Shown here piece after piece: positions 26,301-34,220 of a stretch of DNA of 64,000 bases. The notes below the pieces were generated by a model, which ran no database searches, was not told the origin of the DNA, and saw only the letters and a list, made by a program, of their open reading frames with translations. The position numbers were made by a program, and so were the translations under genes. The stretch's first letter is position 1, and the number at the start of each line of letters is the position of its first letter. This DNA comes from Streptomyces olivochromogenes (GTDB taxonomy: Bacteria > Actinomycetota > Actinomycetes > Streptomycetales > Streptomycetaceae), in assembly GCF_021538895.1 (NCBI RefSeq), contig NZ_JADDRL010000002.1, forward strand, positions 124,001-188,000. The letters are read 5' to 3'.

Positions 26301-28160
26301 GAAGAGACGGTCGAGGTACTCGGGGTTGAGAACGGGCGGAGTGTCATCGTTCATGCCCTCATCGCGGGTCAGCGCCGCAATGAGGAGGGAGCGCAGCGCC
26401 TGCTCGCTGGCCTGCCCCAGGACGACGTGTCCCGGTTCGGTGCGGGAAAGGACGCGTGCGTGTTCCAGGCGCGACAGGAGGAGGTGGGAAAAGCCGACGG
26501 AGGAGGACTCCAGGACGTGCTGGGGCAGGGGCATCTGGTCGGCAAGAGCCCAGACGGCGAGGGTGGCGAGCGGTTCGGGAGTGCCGCTGGTGCTGTCGGG
26601 CGCAAACGTGAGGCGGCAGTCTATTTCGTGCAGGGTCCTGGCCATGCTGGGTGCGGCTCCCTCCAGCAGAGCAGCGGCCAAGGACGCCGGGTCGGGTAGG
26701 GCGCCGTCGATGTCGTTGCGCCTGAGGTAGCTCGTGGTGCTTTGGCTGAGGACGCCTGGGAGCCGTAGGCGCCGGTCTTGAATACGGCTCATGACGTTGT
26801 CGCCGTCTACTGTCACGCCCTCTTGGGCCATGAGGGCAGTCAGGAGATCGGAAGCCTCTTCGTGCTGGAGTTCGTCGAGTTGAACGTCAACCTGCAGGTC
26901 GAGTTGGTCGTCGCCGCGGACGTCGCCGAGTTTCACGCGGGAGATGATGATGTCGGCCGTGTTCCGGAAGTAGGGGTGGGCGAGCAACTGATCCAGCTCA
27001 CTGTGGATCTGGCTGGGGTCGTAGCCCAGCCGCGCGCAGTTGATGACCATGAGCAGAGTGCGTCCCTGGGCGTGCTCGCGTAGACGGTCAATGATCATTC
27101 CGGGGCGAGGGTCGCCATCGTCGACCTCGGTGTTCGGATTCACGTCTTGGAGGCGGACGTCGAGCGCGCAGGCCAAAGCTTCCAGGACGGGGGACTCGGC
27201 GCTGGCGTTGGTGACGGTGATCTCCAGCAGTAGCCAGGGTTTGCCTTCCGGCGCGGAGTCCTTCACCTGGCGTGTCGCCAACAGCTCGCGGACGAACGCC
27301 TGTTTTCCGGCGTAACGCGGTCCGTGCACCGGGAGGACGGCGCGATGACGGAAGCGGCGAAGGGCCGACTTCAGTTTGTCGGCGCGGCCGGTGAAGAGGG
27401 CGTCGGCGGAGGGCCAGTCACCGAAACCGTTGGGCAGGGCCTCGGAGGTAGCCGTAGCTGGAGACGTGGCGACTGGTCTGCCCAACGCCTCCGCCAGCTG
27501 CGGCTCCTGACCCACATCACGGAATGCCTCGGAGAAGCCCTCCGTGTCTGTGATGTCGGTGATGGCCGTGGCCAGCAACCGCCGCCGCTCTCGACCCTTG
27601 TGCGCGTCCGTGATCACCGCTACAAGGCGGCCGCTCTCGTCGCGGACCAAGGCACCGGACATGCCCTGCCACAACTCAGGCCTTTCGGGGCTGGTGGAAT
27701 CGACATCGAATCTGACACTCCCGCCCCGCGCGCCGCCCGCGGACATCAACCGCCCGCTGGCATGCTCGGTCTCCCGATCACCTTCCGGGCGCACTTCCGA
27801 TTCCGGAAACCCCACAACATCGCACGCCAGAGGGTGGTCACCGATATCCGCGAGTTCGCACGGGCATTCCGGCGCATGCCACCGTGGGTCAACCACTTCC
27901 AGCAGAGCGACATCGTGCCAGGGATCCGACCATCGCACCGTGCAGTCGCGCCAATCCTCGGTTCCCTGGGCGGTCCCCAGCCGTGTTTGGAGTGCCCCGC
28001 CCAGTTCTCCAAGTTCTCGGAGTTTTTCGTACACTTGTACGACGTGCCAGGCTGTGAGCACGCCCCGATCGCCTACCACCCATCCGGAGCCCGAGGAGCC
28101 GACGCTTGCGGCTTCAGGTGAGGCCCACACCTCCACTAGTCGCTCGGGGACCCGAACCAT
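23310..28160 (-). CDS. Trypsin-like protease fused to NTPase and TPR-like repeats
   Basis: This 1616-residue protein has a trypsin-fold protease in about residues 1-220, with the triad visible: His39 in TAWHVV, Asp83 in WHDVALL and Ser168 in QGMSGALV. A STAND-like NTPase follows (GRADKL near 258, then HGPRYAGKQAF near 279-289). The P-loop has Gln where Ser/Thr is usual, so nucleotide hydrolysis is uncertain. The rest, over 1000 residues, is helical and TPR-like. I chose ATG 28160, after GGAGAGG. The gene is 37 bases downstream of a trypco2 gene. This order fits the predicted trypsin/trypco conflict systems, in which a sensor module is thought to gate the protease on invasion. Function and trigger are inferred. 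Confidence 0.88.
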   Translation of the reverse strand: MVRVPERLVEVWASPEAASVGSSGSGWVVGDRGVLTAWHVVQVYEKLRELGELGGALQTRLGTAQGTEDWRDCTVRWSDPWHDVALLEVVDPRWHAPECPCELADIGDHPLACDVVGFPESEVRPEGDRETEHASGRLMSAGGARGGSVRFDVDSTSPERPELWQGMSGALVRDESGRLVAVITDAHKGRERRRLLATAITDITDTEGFSEAFRDVGQEPQLAEALGRPVATSPATATSEALPNGFGDWPSADALFTGRADKLKSALRRFRHRAVLPVHGPRYAGKQAFVRELLATRQVKDSAPEGKPWLLLEITVTNASAESPVLEALACALDVRLQDVNPNTEVDDGDPRPGMIIDRLREHAQGRTLLMVINCARLGYDPSQIHSELDQLLAHPYFRNTADIIISRVKLGDVRGDDQLDLQVDVQLDELQHEEASDLLTALMAQEGVTVDGDNVMSRIQDRRLRLPGVLSQSTTSYLRRNDIDGALPDPASLAAALLEGAAPSMARTLHEIDCRLTFAPDSTSGTPEPLATLAVWALADQMPLPQHVLESSSVGFSHLLLSRLEHARVLSRTEPGHVVLGQASEQALRSLLIAALTRDEGMNDDTPPVLNPEYLDRLFPAELDLLELDRRLCKAARPLLLTAGSALEDDENADPAFQAKLRSALGWIEDEGGNRLPKLHETLRPLVLGPAGDAPYLPTSRDALEQPPIAPFATGPLADASAGEEDVNPLAALDRLYHTVASVTLAARAGGAAAETGAGFVAAAEEFSAALGDCDPDHVPHSLLRSVDASLALTGKRLGLRVRLLDVRRAALDIVLAGARRPGPGQASRITLAVSWLLNTADTLIDADRLDDARDLVQKADELVAGALPRDNMARSVHTRLQLHSRIARVRSRTLLDSTESRQELVNVVGNAVAGLKFAHERGVPLSLWSMRLFESALLLLQQSSTDEELVETRSLVLGTLEHCWGNRHSWPLNICVSAARFLRKLHARCDDPALKQTGAKEAIELLEHLPEATPQPTSTPESALSPDDQNAAKVLSSLAQAYGFLAHALRENQRIGPARARLEKAEEYARAAVALAPSAFSYQVWLRQVLDIRRFAPRTGTASTEAETRRHACIKEVRSWLSKGDSRSHAHALLDLNCLESDWGEQGSLRGAAQQPGEDFLRLSAGEQRRRIEPLYRERQPKINAHRYRYGPSIELCALETRLEREYRRWTGIIDFKQARQDQRNGIGSGPPTRAPQVDNTPIFTIFSQATDLWPGEARLIAAEAAFHRYIWNCDEAITLYEYLVHTAPNGEIRRFARLSAAEALLADVEHTSPDKRQNWYPQLIRAQTHLNAILRHDGRVGLAVVLRERTAIRLGQPVNWDPINSAFETIVGDDYAGAVGCFLDRRRHGQESGPHRVSDQVHITYQGPAESPEQQRLRDLFDKSAADYAVSEGALVTADAYVHDEEDEDLDQGNSELLGELLLTDFTSVPLLDGLGKLYLDRANELISKHQALWGSDPDPSSSIAVEAADHARHAYDCFDACRVLQDAHGNESIVTKFERGRAITLAAKYLHRPNPFPFPWLHEARPLIKQANRLLATARDNSVGGFNAVCARWLWENRDVQTHLGLIRPRDP

Positions 28161-28197
28161 CCCGCTCACCTCTCCGGCAACTGCTGCACGCGACCCG

Positions 28198-28614
28198 CTA
28201 TGGCCTGCTGTCAGGCCGCCTGGTCCCACCAGCGCCCAACTTCAACTTCTCGTCATCCAGGCCGGTCGGCTGTGCGTCGCTCTGACGCGCATCTGGCCGG
28301 CCTTCCACCTCGGCTGAAACCTTCAGGGGCTGCCCGTCTTGTCCGACCGGCTGCAATGAGACCTTCACGCGGTTTGTCTCCGTTCGCTGATGCTCCGCCT
28401 TCCCTCCAAGCGAAACGACATGGAATCGCACCCCCGCATCGCCACCAGCCACTCTCCGCGCTTCTACCAGGAACTCCAGCTCCACCCCTGCCATGCCGAA
28501 GCGCACCGCCTGGCCCTCACCTTCCGCCAGTGCCTCCGCTAGCTCCCTTCGCACCTGGGCGATCGCCGCCGCCAGCGTTGGGCCATCGAAGTCGTCGGCC
28601 ACGAAAACCACCAC
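28198..28614 (-). CDS. Trypco2 (trypsin-co-occurring domain 2) protein
   Basis: This 138-residue protein has a helix, LAAAIAQVRRELAEAL, then beta strands (VRFGMAGVELEFLVEA and GVRFHVVSLGGKAE...VSLQPV). That is the pattern of the trypco2 domain found next to trypsin-like proteases in actinobacteria. The C-terminal 40 residues are polar and probably disordered. It starts at GTG 28614; only a weak G-rich stretch lies 14 bases upstream, so the start is less sure. The protease-NTPase gene follows 37 bases after its stop, so the two are an operon. It probably binds or presents something to the protease; the role is not established. Confidence 0.82.
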   Translation of the reverse strand: MVVFVADDFDGPTLAAAIAQVRRELAEALAEGEGQAVRFGMAGVELEFLVEARRVAGGDAGVRFHVVSLGGKAEHQRTETNRVKVSLQPVGQDGQPLKVSAEVEGRPDARQSDAQPTGLDDEKLKLGAGGTRRPDSRP

Positions 28615-28632
28615 CCGATGAGGTCAATCCCC

Positions 28633-28660
28633 CTAATAAAACCGTACAAACTGTGAGCAA
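28633..28660 (-). promoter_or_regulatory. Candidate promoter for the trypco2/trypsin operon
   Basis: On the minus strand TTGCTC (28660-28655) and TATTAG (28638-28633) are 16 bases apart and end about 18 bases before the GTG at 28614. The region is A/T-rich against its surroundings. This is a moderate match to a vegetative promoter. Confidence 0.35.
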
Positions 28661-29139
28661 CTCGTGCACTTCTTGACCGGCCAGGGGTTCCGGGGACGGC
28701 CAGGTAGTTGAGGAATCACCTGCCTGATCAGGTCGTGGGGACGCGCATCGGTATGGTGCCGTTGGCGAGAACTCCGTCCGTGCAGGTCTCGCCATTGGCT
28801 TCGCCGGGAGGGCTATGACCCGTCTGTTCAGCCTGGACGCGCTCGTGGCGGGGGATCGTCTTCGCCGGAGGGACCCGTAACTCCCTGGCACTCGCCGCGG
28901 TTGGCGCAGACCTGATCGAGATCCTCGGAATGGTCTCCTACGTCCGGCTGGTGCCCCGCTTGACGCCCGCCGACCAACGCGGCAGGGACGTTCCCGTCAC
29001 CCCCTTACAGCAGCCCATGCCGAGAAGAGGGCGAGGAGTCGGCACGGTTCACTCGGTCGCCGCCTTTCTCACCGCCGACGCCCGGGGCCCGCCCGAAAGG
29101 AGCGCCACCCCAACGTCTCGAAGTCGTCGTCCCGTACCA
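28661..29139. other. Degenerate stretch with no supported gene
   Basis: Short frames exist on both strands. One plus-strand reading near 28780-28860 (MTRLFSLDALVAGDRL) looks protein-like but ends after 21 residues. I recognise no domain and see no ribosome site. It adjoins a pseudogene and is probably eroded sequence. Confidence 0.45.
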
Positions 29140-29554
29140 GACCGACGTCGGTGAAACTGCGGGCGGCGGCCAGCATCGCCGCGCCCGGTCCTCCGGGGGC
29201 GCTGTCGGCGGCGCTCAGGACGGCACGGGTCTGGGCGCCGACGTCACTGGCGCCACCGCTTAGCCAGCCCTGAAAATTGGCGGCGATCGCGTCAAGGGCC
29301 CCGGCGTGCGCAGATCCGCTCCGCTGGCCGCGACCTTGGCGATGCAGACCTGCATCTGGGTGTCGTCGGAGTACTCGCCAGGCTCGTATGGTCCCAGGCC
29401 ACCACCGATCATGCGCGGCTGCTGGTCGTCGCGGAGCGTCGCCTTGAACTCGTAGGGCACGCCCAACGCGTCGCCCGCAGCCGCGCCGAGCAGTACACCG
29501 GCGGCCCGGTCGGCGGCCAGCGTGTCCAGTGCGGGGCTGCCGGGAATGAGCCAT
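29140..29554 (-). pseudogene. Frameshifted, truncated ADP-ribosylglycohydrolase (DraG family)
   Basis: One minus-strand frame reads DRAAGVLLGAAAGDALG, then PYEPGEYSDDTQM, the DraG metal-binding signature, up to about 29310. The homology then continues in another frame as GALDAIAANFQGWLSGG...QTRAVLSAA to about 29160. The shift falls near the GGGGCCC run around 29295-29305. The ATG at 29554, with GAGGAG before it, is also out of frame with the DraG segment. The C-terminal half of the family, with the second metal-binding aspartates, is absent. DraG enzymes remove ADP-ribose from proteins or nucleic acids; this copy cannot. Confidence 0.75.
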
Positions 29555-29707
29555 GGGAACTCCTCAGGGTGCGGCGGCGTGCGGTAAGGCCGGGGCGGGC
29601 GGTGGCGTAGAGACAGAAGTCCCGGGCGGAATCGACCGGGACGATGCAAGCACAGAGCGCCGAAAGAGGCTTGCCCCTCCGCATGTTGACGCTCGGCCAG
29701 CTTGGCA

Positions 29708-29749
29708 CGACATCTCGATTATCGTCAATGAGACGATAGTGGGATGTCG
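29708..29749. repeat. Nested inverted repeat, possible operator
   Basis: The outer arms CGACATC (29708-29714) and GATGTCG (29743-29749) enclose inner arms TATCGTC (29720-29726) and GACGATA (29732-29738). The gaps between the outer and inner arms are 5 and 4 bases. It lies in the 368-base region 29555-29922, upstream of the zinc-ribbon gene. It could be a regulator site or a hairpin. I see nothing else in that region. Confidence 0.5.
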
Positions 29750-29922
29750 GGATGAGGGTCGAGATCCACACGATTTGGGGCCGATCGAGGTTGGGTGGAC
29801 GGGTAGTGGCAGCTGCCGGTTGTTCAGTCGTGGCTACGGTGAGAGGCGGTGGTAGGGCGAGTCCACTCGGGTTCTGCCGCCATTGCGGATGAGGGCGTGC
29901 GGGAGGGAGCTGAAGCAGGCAG

Positions 29923-30768
29923 ATGGGCCAACTGTCTTCGAACAAGTACGGGGCCGTATGCGCGGCTGATCATTGCTCGGTGTACGTGGAGCCCGGTGTG
30001 GGTGTCCGTGTCCGGCGCGAGGATCGATGGCAGGTGTATTGCTCGGCCGACGCCCCGGATCCGGATGGCCGGTATCCGGTCACTCGCAGCGCCGCACCCC
30101 GGGCCGCGGACGAGCCTGTCGGTGGCGCGCCTCGGTTTGGGACCAACCGGTTCGCCGGAGCCTGCATGGACTGCTCGGTCGAGGTCGCAGCGGGCGCCGG
30201 GGTGCTCGTCACCTGGGATGACGGCAGGCGGAGAGTTCAGTGCCCCGTGTGCCAAGAAGTCGCGTTCCGGCATGAGCGCTGGGATGAAAATGACCAGTTC
30301 GGGGTCGGTTCATGGTTTCCGAGCGAGTCTCCGGCGGGCTGTGGCGCGACGATCTCCGTACGCATTCTGACGTTGAACCGGCCCTGCTGGAAATGTGGTG
30401 AGGTCAGCACCTGTGTTGTCGGCCTGCGCCCCTTTCGACCCGCCCTCACCGACCCGGGGCCGAGGTCGGTGGATGGAATTTCGCTGGTGTGGGTGAGGGA
30501 ACTGCTGGAGCAAGCCGGAGTCGACTGGCTGGCGAGTTCGATCAAGCCGCGCTGGAGCGCCACGATGCGTCAGAGATATCTGAGCAATGGCTGCCAGCAT
30601 TGCGACGCCCTTCAGGGGGACTTTCCGCTGGAAGGGGAGGTGTCCGAGCTTGTTCGGGAGAGCGGCGTGGAAGCTCTGGACACCGTGTTGGTGGCCGACG
30701 TCCCTGCACTGGTGTGGCAGCGCACGGTCCACGGTGAGCGTGGCGAGGGCAGCGGGCTCCTTGCGTGA
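29923..30768 (+). CDS. Zinc-ribbon-rich protein of unknown function
   Basis: This 281-residue protein starts at ATG 29923. Cysteine pairs recur through it: CAADHC near 13, CMDC near 81, CPVC near 107, CWKC near 154 with a nearby Cys, and CQHC near 224. The first two units are similar to each other, each being a Cys pair, then a VxVxxGxGVxV beta hairpin and a later Cys, which suggests duplicated zinc ribbons. The C-terminal half alternates helices and a short ribbon (LSNGCQHCDALQGDFPL). I do not recognise a family. Nucleic-acid or protein binding is plausible for such ribbons. It is probably monocistronic, with a terminator at 30893. Confidence 0.8.
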   Translation: MGQLSSNKYGAVCAADHCSVYVEPGVGVRVRREDRWQVYCSADAPDPDGRYPVTRSAAPRAADEPVGGAPRFGTNRFAGACMDCSVEVAAGAGVLVTWDDGRRRVQCPVCQEVAFRHERWDENDQFGVGSWFPSESPAGCGATISVRILTLNRPCWKCGEVSTCVVGLRPFRPALTDPGPRSVDGISLVWVRELLEQAGVDWLASSIKPRWSATMRQRYLSNGCQHCDALQGDFPLEGEVSELVRESGVEALDTVLVADVPALVWQRTVHGERGEGSGLLA

Positions 30769-30892
30769 GCTTCCCCATCGCGCTGCTGACCAGGGATGCG
30801 GGAAAACCGGGGGTATAGCGTGGGAAACGATCTTCAGGGGCCCCTCATCTCGCCCGATCAGCGAGTTCCGTCGGTGCCCCACCATCCGAATA

Positions 30893-30918
30893 AGGCGGCA
30901 CCAGTCATGGTGCCGCCT
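30893..30918. terminator. Intrinsic terminator after the zinc-ribbon gene
   Basis: Arms of 11 bases (AGGCGGCACCA and its complement) flank a GTCA loop, followed on the plus strand by GATTCGTTTTCCCC. The sequence 125 bases upstream of it and the rest of 30919-31202 show no gene. Confidence 0.8.
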
Positions 30919-31202
30919 GATTCGTTTTCCCCTAATTTTCCCCGGTCGTTGCCGCGTTGTGATGCTTGTCTCCGTGGGCGGTTGTGGATCCGGGGGCTGA
31001 CTCCTCGTCGGAACGGCCCGACTGCTGGGTGTGAGGAACCTCTCACGGAGTGGTGATGGGGGGCGGACCGTGTGAGTCCGGTTCGCACAACCGCGGAGTT
31101 GTCCACAGGGTCTGACGCGTTTCGGTCACCGGTTGTACGGTCTGCGCAGTTGATGTTCGTGCGAGTGCGCGGGTGAGTACGGGTTCGGGGGAGGCGGTCG
31201 CG

Positions 31203-32630
31203 GTGACCGATGCTGGTGCGGAAGCGGCTCGGACGGCGGGAGGGGCGCCCAGGCTGCCCCGGGTGACGGGCTTCGCGGCGTGGCCGCCGCAGGGGTCGCC
31301 GAAGGAGGAGGGCAAGGCGCTGCGGGCGAGCGTGCCGCGCACCTCGCACAGCCTCCTCGACGTGGACGGCTCCCGCCCCGACGCGGTGAGCGCGGTCGAG
31401 GAGTCCAACCAGGGCCGCATCACAGGACTCACGCCGATACGGGTGGGCAGGATGGCCGCGACGCCGTTCGCCTTCCTGCGCGGCTCGGCCGGCCTGATGG
31501 CCTACGACCTGGCGCGCACCCCCGTGACCCGGATCGGCACGCAGATCTGCGGCGACGCCCACGCGGCCAACTTCGGCCTGTACGGCGACGCCCGCGGCGG
31601 ACTGGTCATCGACCTGAACGACTTCGACGAGACCGTGCAGGGCCCCTGGGAGTGGGACCTCAAGCGCCTCGCCGCCTCCCTGGTGCTGGCCGGCCGCGAG
31701 GCGGGCGCCGACGAGGACACCTGCCGCGCGGCCGCGCACGACACCGTGGGCGCCTACCGGCGCACCATGCGCCTGCTCGCCAAGCTGCCGGTCCTCGACG
31801 CCTGGAACGCCATCGCGGACGAGGAGCTCGTCTCGCACACCGACGCCCATGACCTGCTCGGCACGCTGGAGCGGGTCTCGGAGAAGGCACGGGCCAACAC
31901 CAGCGGCCGGTTCGCGGCGAAGTCGACCGAGGTGGTCGAGGGCGGCGGACGCCGGTTCGTCGACGCCTCGCCGGTGCTGCGACGGGTCGAGGACGCGGAG
32001 GCGGCGGCCGTGGCCGCGTCCCTGGAGTCGTACGTGGCCACTCTCTCCGAGGACCGACTGCCGCTGCTGGCCCGGCACGCCGTGCACGACGTGGCGTTCC
32101 GCGTGGTCGGCACGGGCAGCGTCGGCACCCGCTCGTACGTCGTCCTGTTGCTGGACCACCGCGGCGAACCGCTGGTCCTGCAGGTCAAGGAGGCCCGTCC
32201 CTCGGCGCTGGTCCCGCATCTGGCGACGGCCGGCTTCGAGGCACCGCCCGTCGACCACGAGGGCCGCCGGGTGGTCCTGGGACAGAAGCGCATGCAGGTG
32301 GTCAGCGACATCCTGCTCGGCTGGACGACGGTCGAGGGCCGCCCCTTCCAGGTCCGTCAGTTCCGCAACCGCAAGGGCAGCGTCGACCCCGCCGCCCTCT
32401 CCGCCGACCAGGTCGACGACTACGGCCGCATGACCGGCGCTCTGCTGGCCCGCGCCCACTCCCACAGCGCCGACCCGCGCCTGATCGCCGGCTACTGCGG
32501 CAAGAACGAGGAACTGGACGAGGCCATAGCGGCGTTCGCGGTCGCCTACGCCGACCGCACGGAGGCGGACCACGAGGAACTGGTGGCCGCGGTGCGGTCG
32601 GGGCGGATCCCGGCCGAGATGGGGGTCTGA
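31203..32630 (+). CDS. DUF2252 domain protein
   Basis: This 475-residue protein is of the DUF2252 family, which has a kinase-like fold and no settled function. Conserved elements are CGDAHAANFG (about 105-115), IDLNDFDE (about 130-138) and WEWDLKRLAASL. I chose GTG 31203 because GGGGGAGG lies 8 bases upstream. A GTG at 31173 would add 10 residues without a ribosome site. It marks the left end of the compact core-type region and appears monocistronic. Confidence 0.93.
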   Translation: MTDAGAEAARTAGGAPRLPRVTGFAAWPPQGSPKEEGKALRASVPRTSHSLLDVDGSRPDAVSAVEESNQGRITGLTPIRVGRMAATPFAFLRGSAGLMAYDLARTPVTRIGTQICGDAHAANFGLYGDARGGLVIDLNDFDETVQGPWEWDLKRLAASLVLAGREAGADEDTCRAAAHDTVGAYRRTMRLLAKLPVLDAWNAIADEELVSHTDAHDLLGTLERVSEKARANTSGRFAAKSTEVVEGGGRRFVDASPVLRRVEDAEAAAVAASLESYVATLSEDRLPLLARHAVHDVAFRVVGTGSVGTRSYVVLLLDHRGEPLVLQVKEARPSALVPHLATAGFEAPPVDHEGRRVVLGQKRMQVVSDILLGWTTVEGRPFQVRQFRNRKGSVDPAALSADQVDDYGRMTGALLARAHSHSADPRLIAGYCGKNEELDEAIAAFAVAYADRTEADHEELVAAVRSGRIPAEMGV

Positions 32631-32710
32631 GTGGACGCGGGGTGCGGCGCCCGGAGCACCGGGCGCCGGGCGGGATGCGCGAAGCGGAGGGGCTCGATCC
32701 CGTCGTGGCC

Positions 32711-32716
32711 TAGGCT
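32711..32716 (+). promoter_or_regulatory. -10 box of a probable leaderless promoter (J-domain gene)
   Basis: TAGGCT ends 6 bases before the GTG at 32723, and there is no ribosome site. Transcription would start at the start codon. No clear -35 box is visible. Confidence 0.5.
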
Positions 32717-32722
32717 GGTCGG

Positions 32723-33535
32723 GTGACGACTCCGGAAGCTGAGCAGTCCCAGGCGCCCCGGCCCGAGGAGCGGCTGGAGCGGGCCGTGCGGGCCGCCGAG
32801 CAGGCGTTGATCGAGTTCGAGATCGCCGTGGAGACCTTCCGCGTCGAGGTCGAGAACTTCTCCCGGCTGCACGATCAGAAGCTCGGCCCGATGTATGCCC
32901 GGCTGGACGAGCTGGAAGCGCTGATCGCCGAGGCCAAGGCCACCCGCACCGGCGACGCGGAGGACCTGCGCCTCGCGCAGGAGGCGCGCGCCCGGGTCAT
33001 GCCGATCCCCGGCGTCGAGGAGCTGCTGAACGGCTGGATGGACGGCCACGGCCTGTTCCCGGAGGCCGCCGCGATGCTCACGGACCAGGCGGTACGGCCC
33101 CCCGAGCGGGTGCGCCCCAGCGAGCAGGCCCGCAAGCTCTATCGCGAGCTGGCCCGCAAGGCCCACCCCGACCTGGCGCAGGAGGAGGCCGAACGGGCGC
33201 GGCGCGAGGAGTTCATCACCCGCGTCAACGCCGCCTACGCCCGTGGCGACGAGGCCCTGCTCAGGGAGCTGGCCGAGGAGTGGGCCGCGGGCCCGGACCT
33301 CGCCGAGCGGCCCCCGAGCCGCGCCGAGGAGCTCTACGCCCGCCTCGAATGGCTGGCGCAGCGCAAGGAACTGCTGACCCTGGTCGCCCGCGAGCTGGAG
33401 GACACCGCGATCGCGTCGATGCTCCGCCTGGCTCCCGACGACCCCGACGCCCTGCTGGACGAGATCGCGGAGAAGCTCCGTGCCGACCTGGCGGAGCGCG
33501 AGGCGGAGCTGGCGGGGTTGCTGGCGCAGGAGTAG
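32723..33535 (+). CDS. J-domain protein with N-terminal coiled coil
   Basis: This 270-residue cytoplasmic protein has an N-terminal helical region (about 10-90) rich in Glu and Arg, which is probably a coiled coil. A J-domain core near 135-180 contains KLYRELARKAHPDLAQ with the HPD tripeptide that stimulates Hsp70 ATPase. A further helical tail (195-270) follows. It lacks the Gly/Phe and zinc regions of DnaJ, so it is a specialised co-chaperone or a J-like protein. The GTG start fits a leaderless mRNA. The rhodanese gene follows after 41 bases with its own promoter. Confidence 0.88.
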   Translation: MTTPEAEQSQAPRPEERLERAVRAAEQALIEFEIAVETFRVEVENFSRLHDQKLGPMYARLDELEALIAEAKATRTGDAEDLRLAQEARARVMPIPGVEELLNGWMDGHGLFPEAAAMLTDQAVRPPERVRPSEQARKLYRELARKAHPDLAQEEAERARREEFITRVNAAYARGDEALLRELAEEWAAGPDLAERPPSRAEELYARLEWLAQRKELLTLVARELEDTAIASMLRLAPDDPDALLDEIAEKLRADLAEREAELAGLLAQE

Positions 33536-33563
33536 CGCGAGCCGGCTTTCGTTGCACTTCGGG

Positions 33564-33569
33564 TAGCGT
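33564..33569 (+). promoter_or_regulatory. -10 box of a probable leaderless promoter (rhodanese gene)
   Basis: TAGCGT lies 7 bases before the ATG at 33577. The intervening bases include GGAGG, but only one base from the ATG, too close to serve as a ribosome site. Confidence 0.5.
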
Positions 33570-33576
33570 CGGAGGC

Positions 33577-33924
33577 ATGAATTTCGCAGCACGTGTGCCC
33601 ACGGTCGGAGTCACGGACCTCAACGACGGCGACTTCCTGCTGGACGTCCGCGAGGACGACGAGTGGCAGGCGGGTCACGCCGAGGGGGCGCTGCACATTC
33701 CGATCAGCGACTTCGTCGCCCGGTACGGCGAGCTGACCGAGGCCACCCCGCAGGACGGCCGCGTCCATGTCATCTGCCGTTCCGGCGGCCGCTCGGCCCA
33801 GGTCACGATGTACCTGGTCCAGCAGGGCATCGACGCCGTGAACGTCGACGGCGGCATGCAGGTCTGGGCAGCGGCGGGCCGCCCCGTCATCACGGACGCG
33901 GGCGCACCGGGGCACGTCCTCTAG
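33577..33924 (+). CDS. Rhodanese-like domain protein
   Basis: This 115-residue single-domain protein has the active-site loop CRSGGRS at about residues 65-71, with the catalytic Cys present, and the usual LLDVREDDEWQAGHAEGALHIP near the N-terminus. Such proteins carry persulfide sulfur or act in sulfur transfer and detoxification. It is monocistronic. Its TAG stop is the second to fourth base of the MITE-like element that begins at 33921, so the element inserted at, or supplied, the end of the gene. Confidence 0.93.
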   Translation: MNFAARVPTVGVTDLNDGDFLLDVREDDEWQAGHAEGALHIPISDFVARYGELTEATPQDGRVHVICRSGGRSAQVTMYLVQQGIDAVNVDGGMQVWAAAGRPVITDAGAPGHVL

Positions 33925-34164
33925 GCCCTGTCGTCAAACTCGCGTCTGCCCCGCGACGCCATGCACGTACTCTCGCCGCACCGGGCCCCGACCCCAGTAC
34001 GTCCAGTACGAGGGACGAGGCCCGGCACTCCCTCAGTCTTCGTCCGGGGGGACCCCCAGAGCACGCTCCCCCAAGCTCTCGGCTCCGCTCGAGCAGGGGG
34101 ACCCCCATGACGCCGCGAGGCCCGCCCTTCGGGCGGACGACGCGAGTTTGACGACAGGACCTAG
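33921..34164. mobile_element. MITE-like element, copy 1 (244 bases)
   Basis: The terminal inverted repeats are 26 bases (33921-33946 and 34139-34164) with one mismatch, beginning CTAGGCCCTGTCGTCAAA. The interior holds smaller palindromes (around GTACGTCCAGTAC) and no gene. The same termini occur at 56318-56496. It has no transposase and would depend on one supplied in trans. Confidence 0.75.
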
Positions 34165-34220
34165 AACCACCCGGGGGTGCGGCCCGGCCCGGTCCTCCCG
34201 CGAGGTCGGCCGCCGCGCGG

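Noticed and set aside
30310..30885. A minus-strand frame over the zinc-ribbon gene
   Set aside because: The cysteine-pair pattern is in the plus strand; the minus reading has no motif.
31040..31110. A tRNA-like or group II intron-like sequence (GTGTGAGTCCGGTTCGCAC)
   Set aside because: A short T-arm-like fold is possible, but no acceptor, D or anticodon arms, and no intron domain V, could be built.
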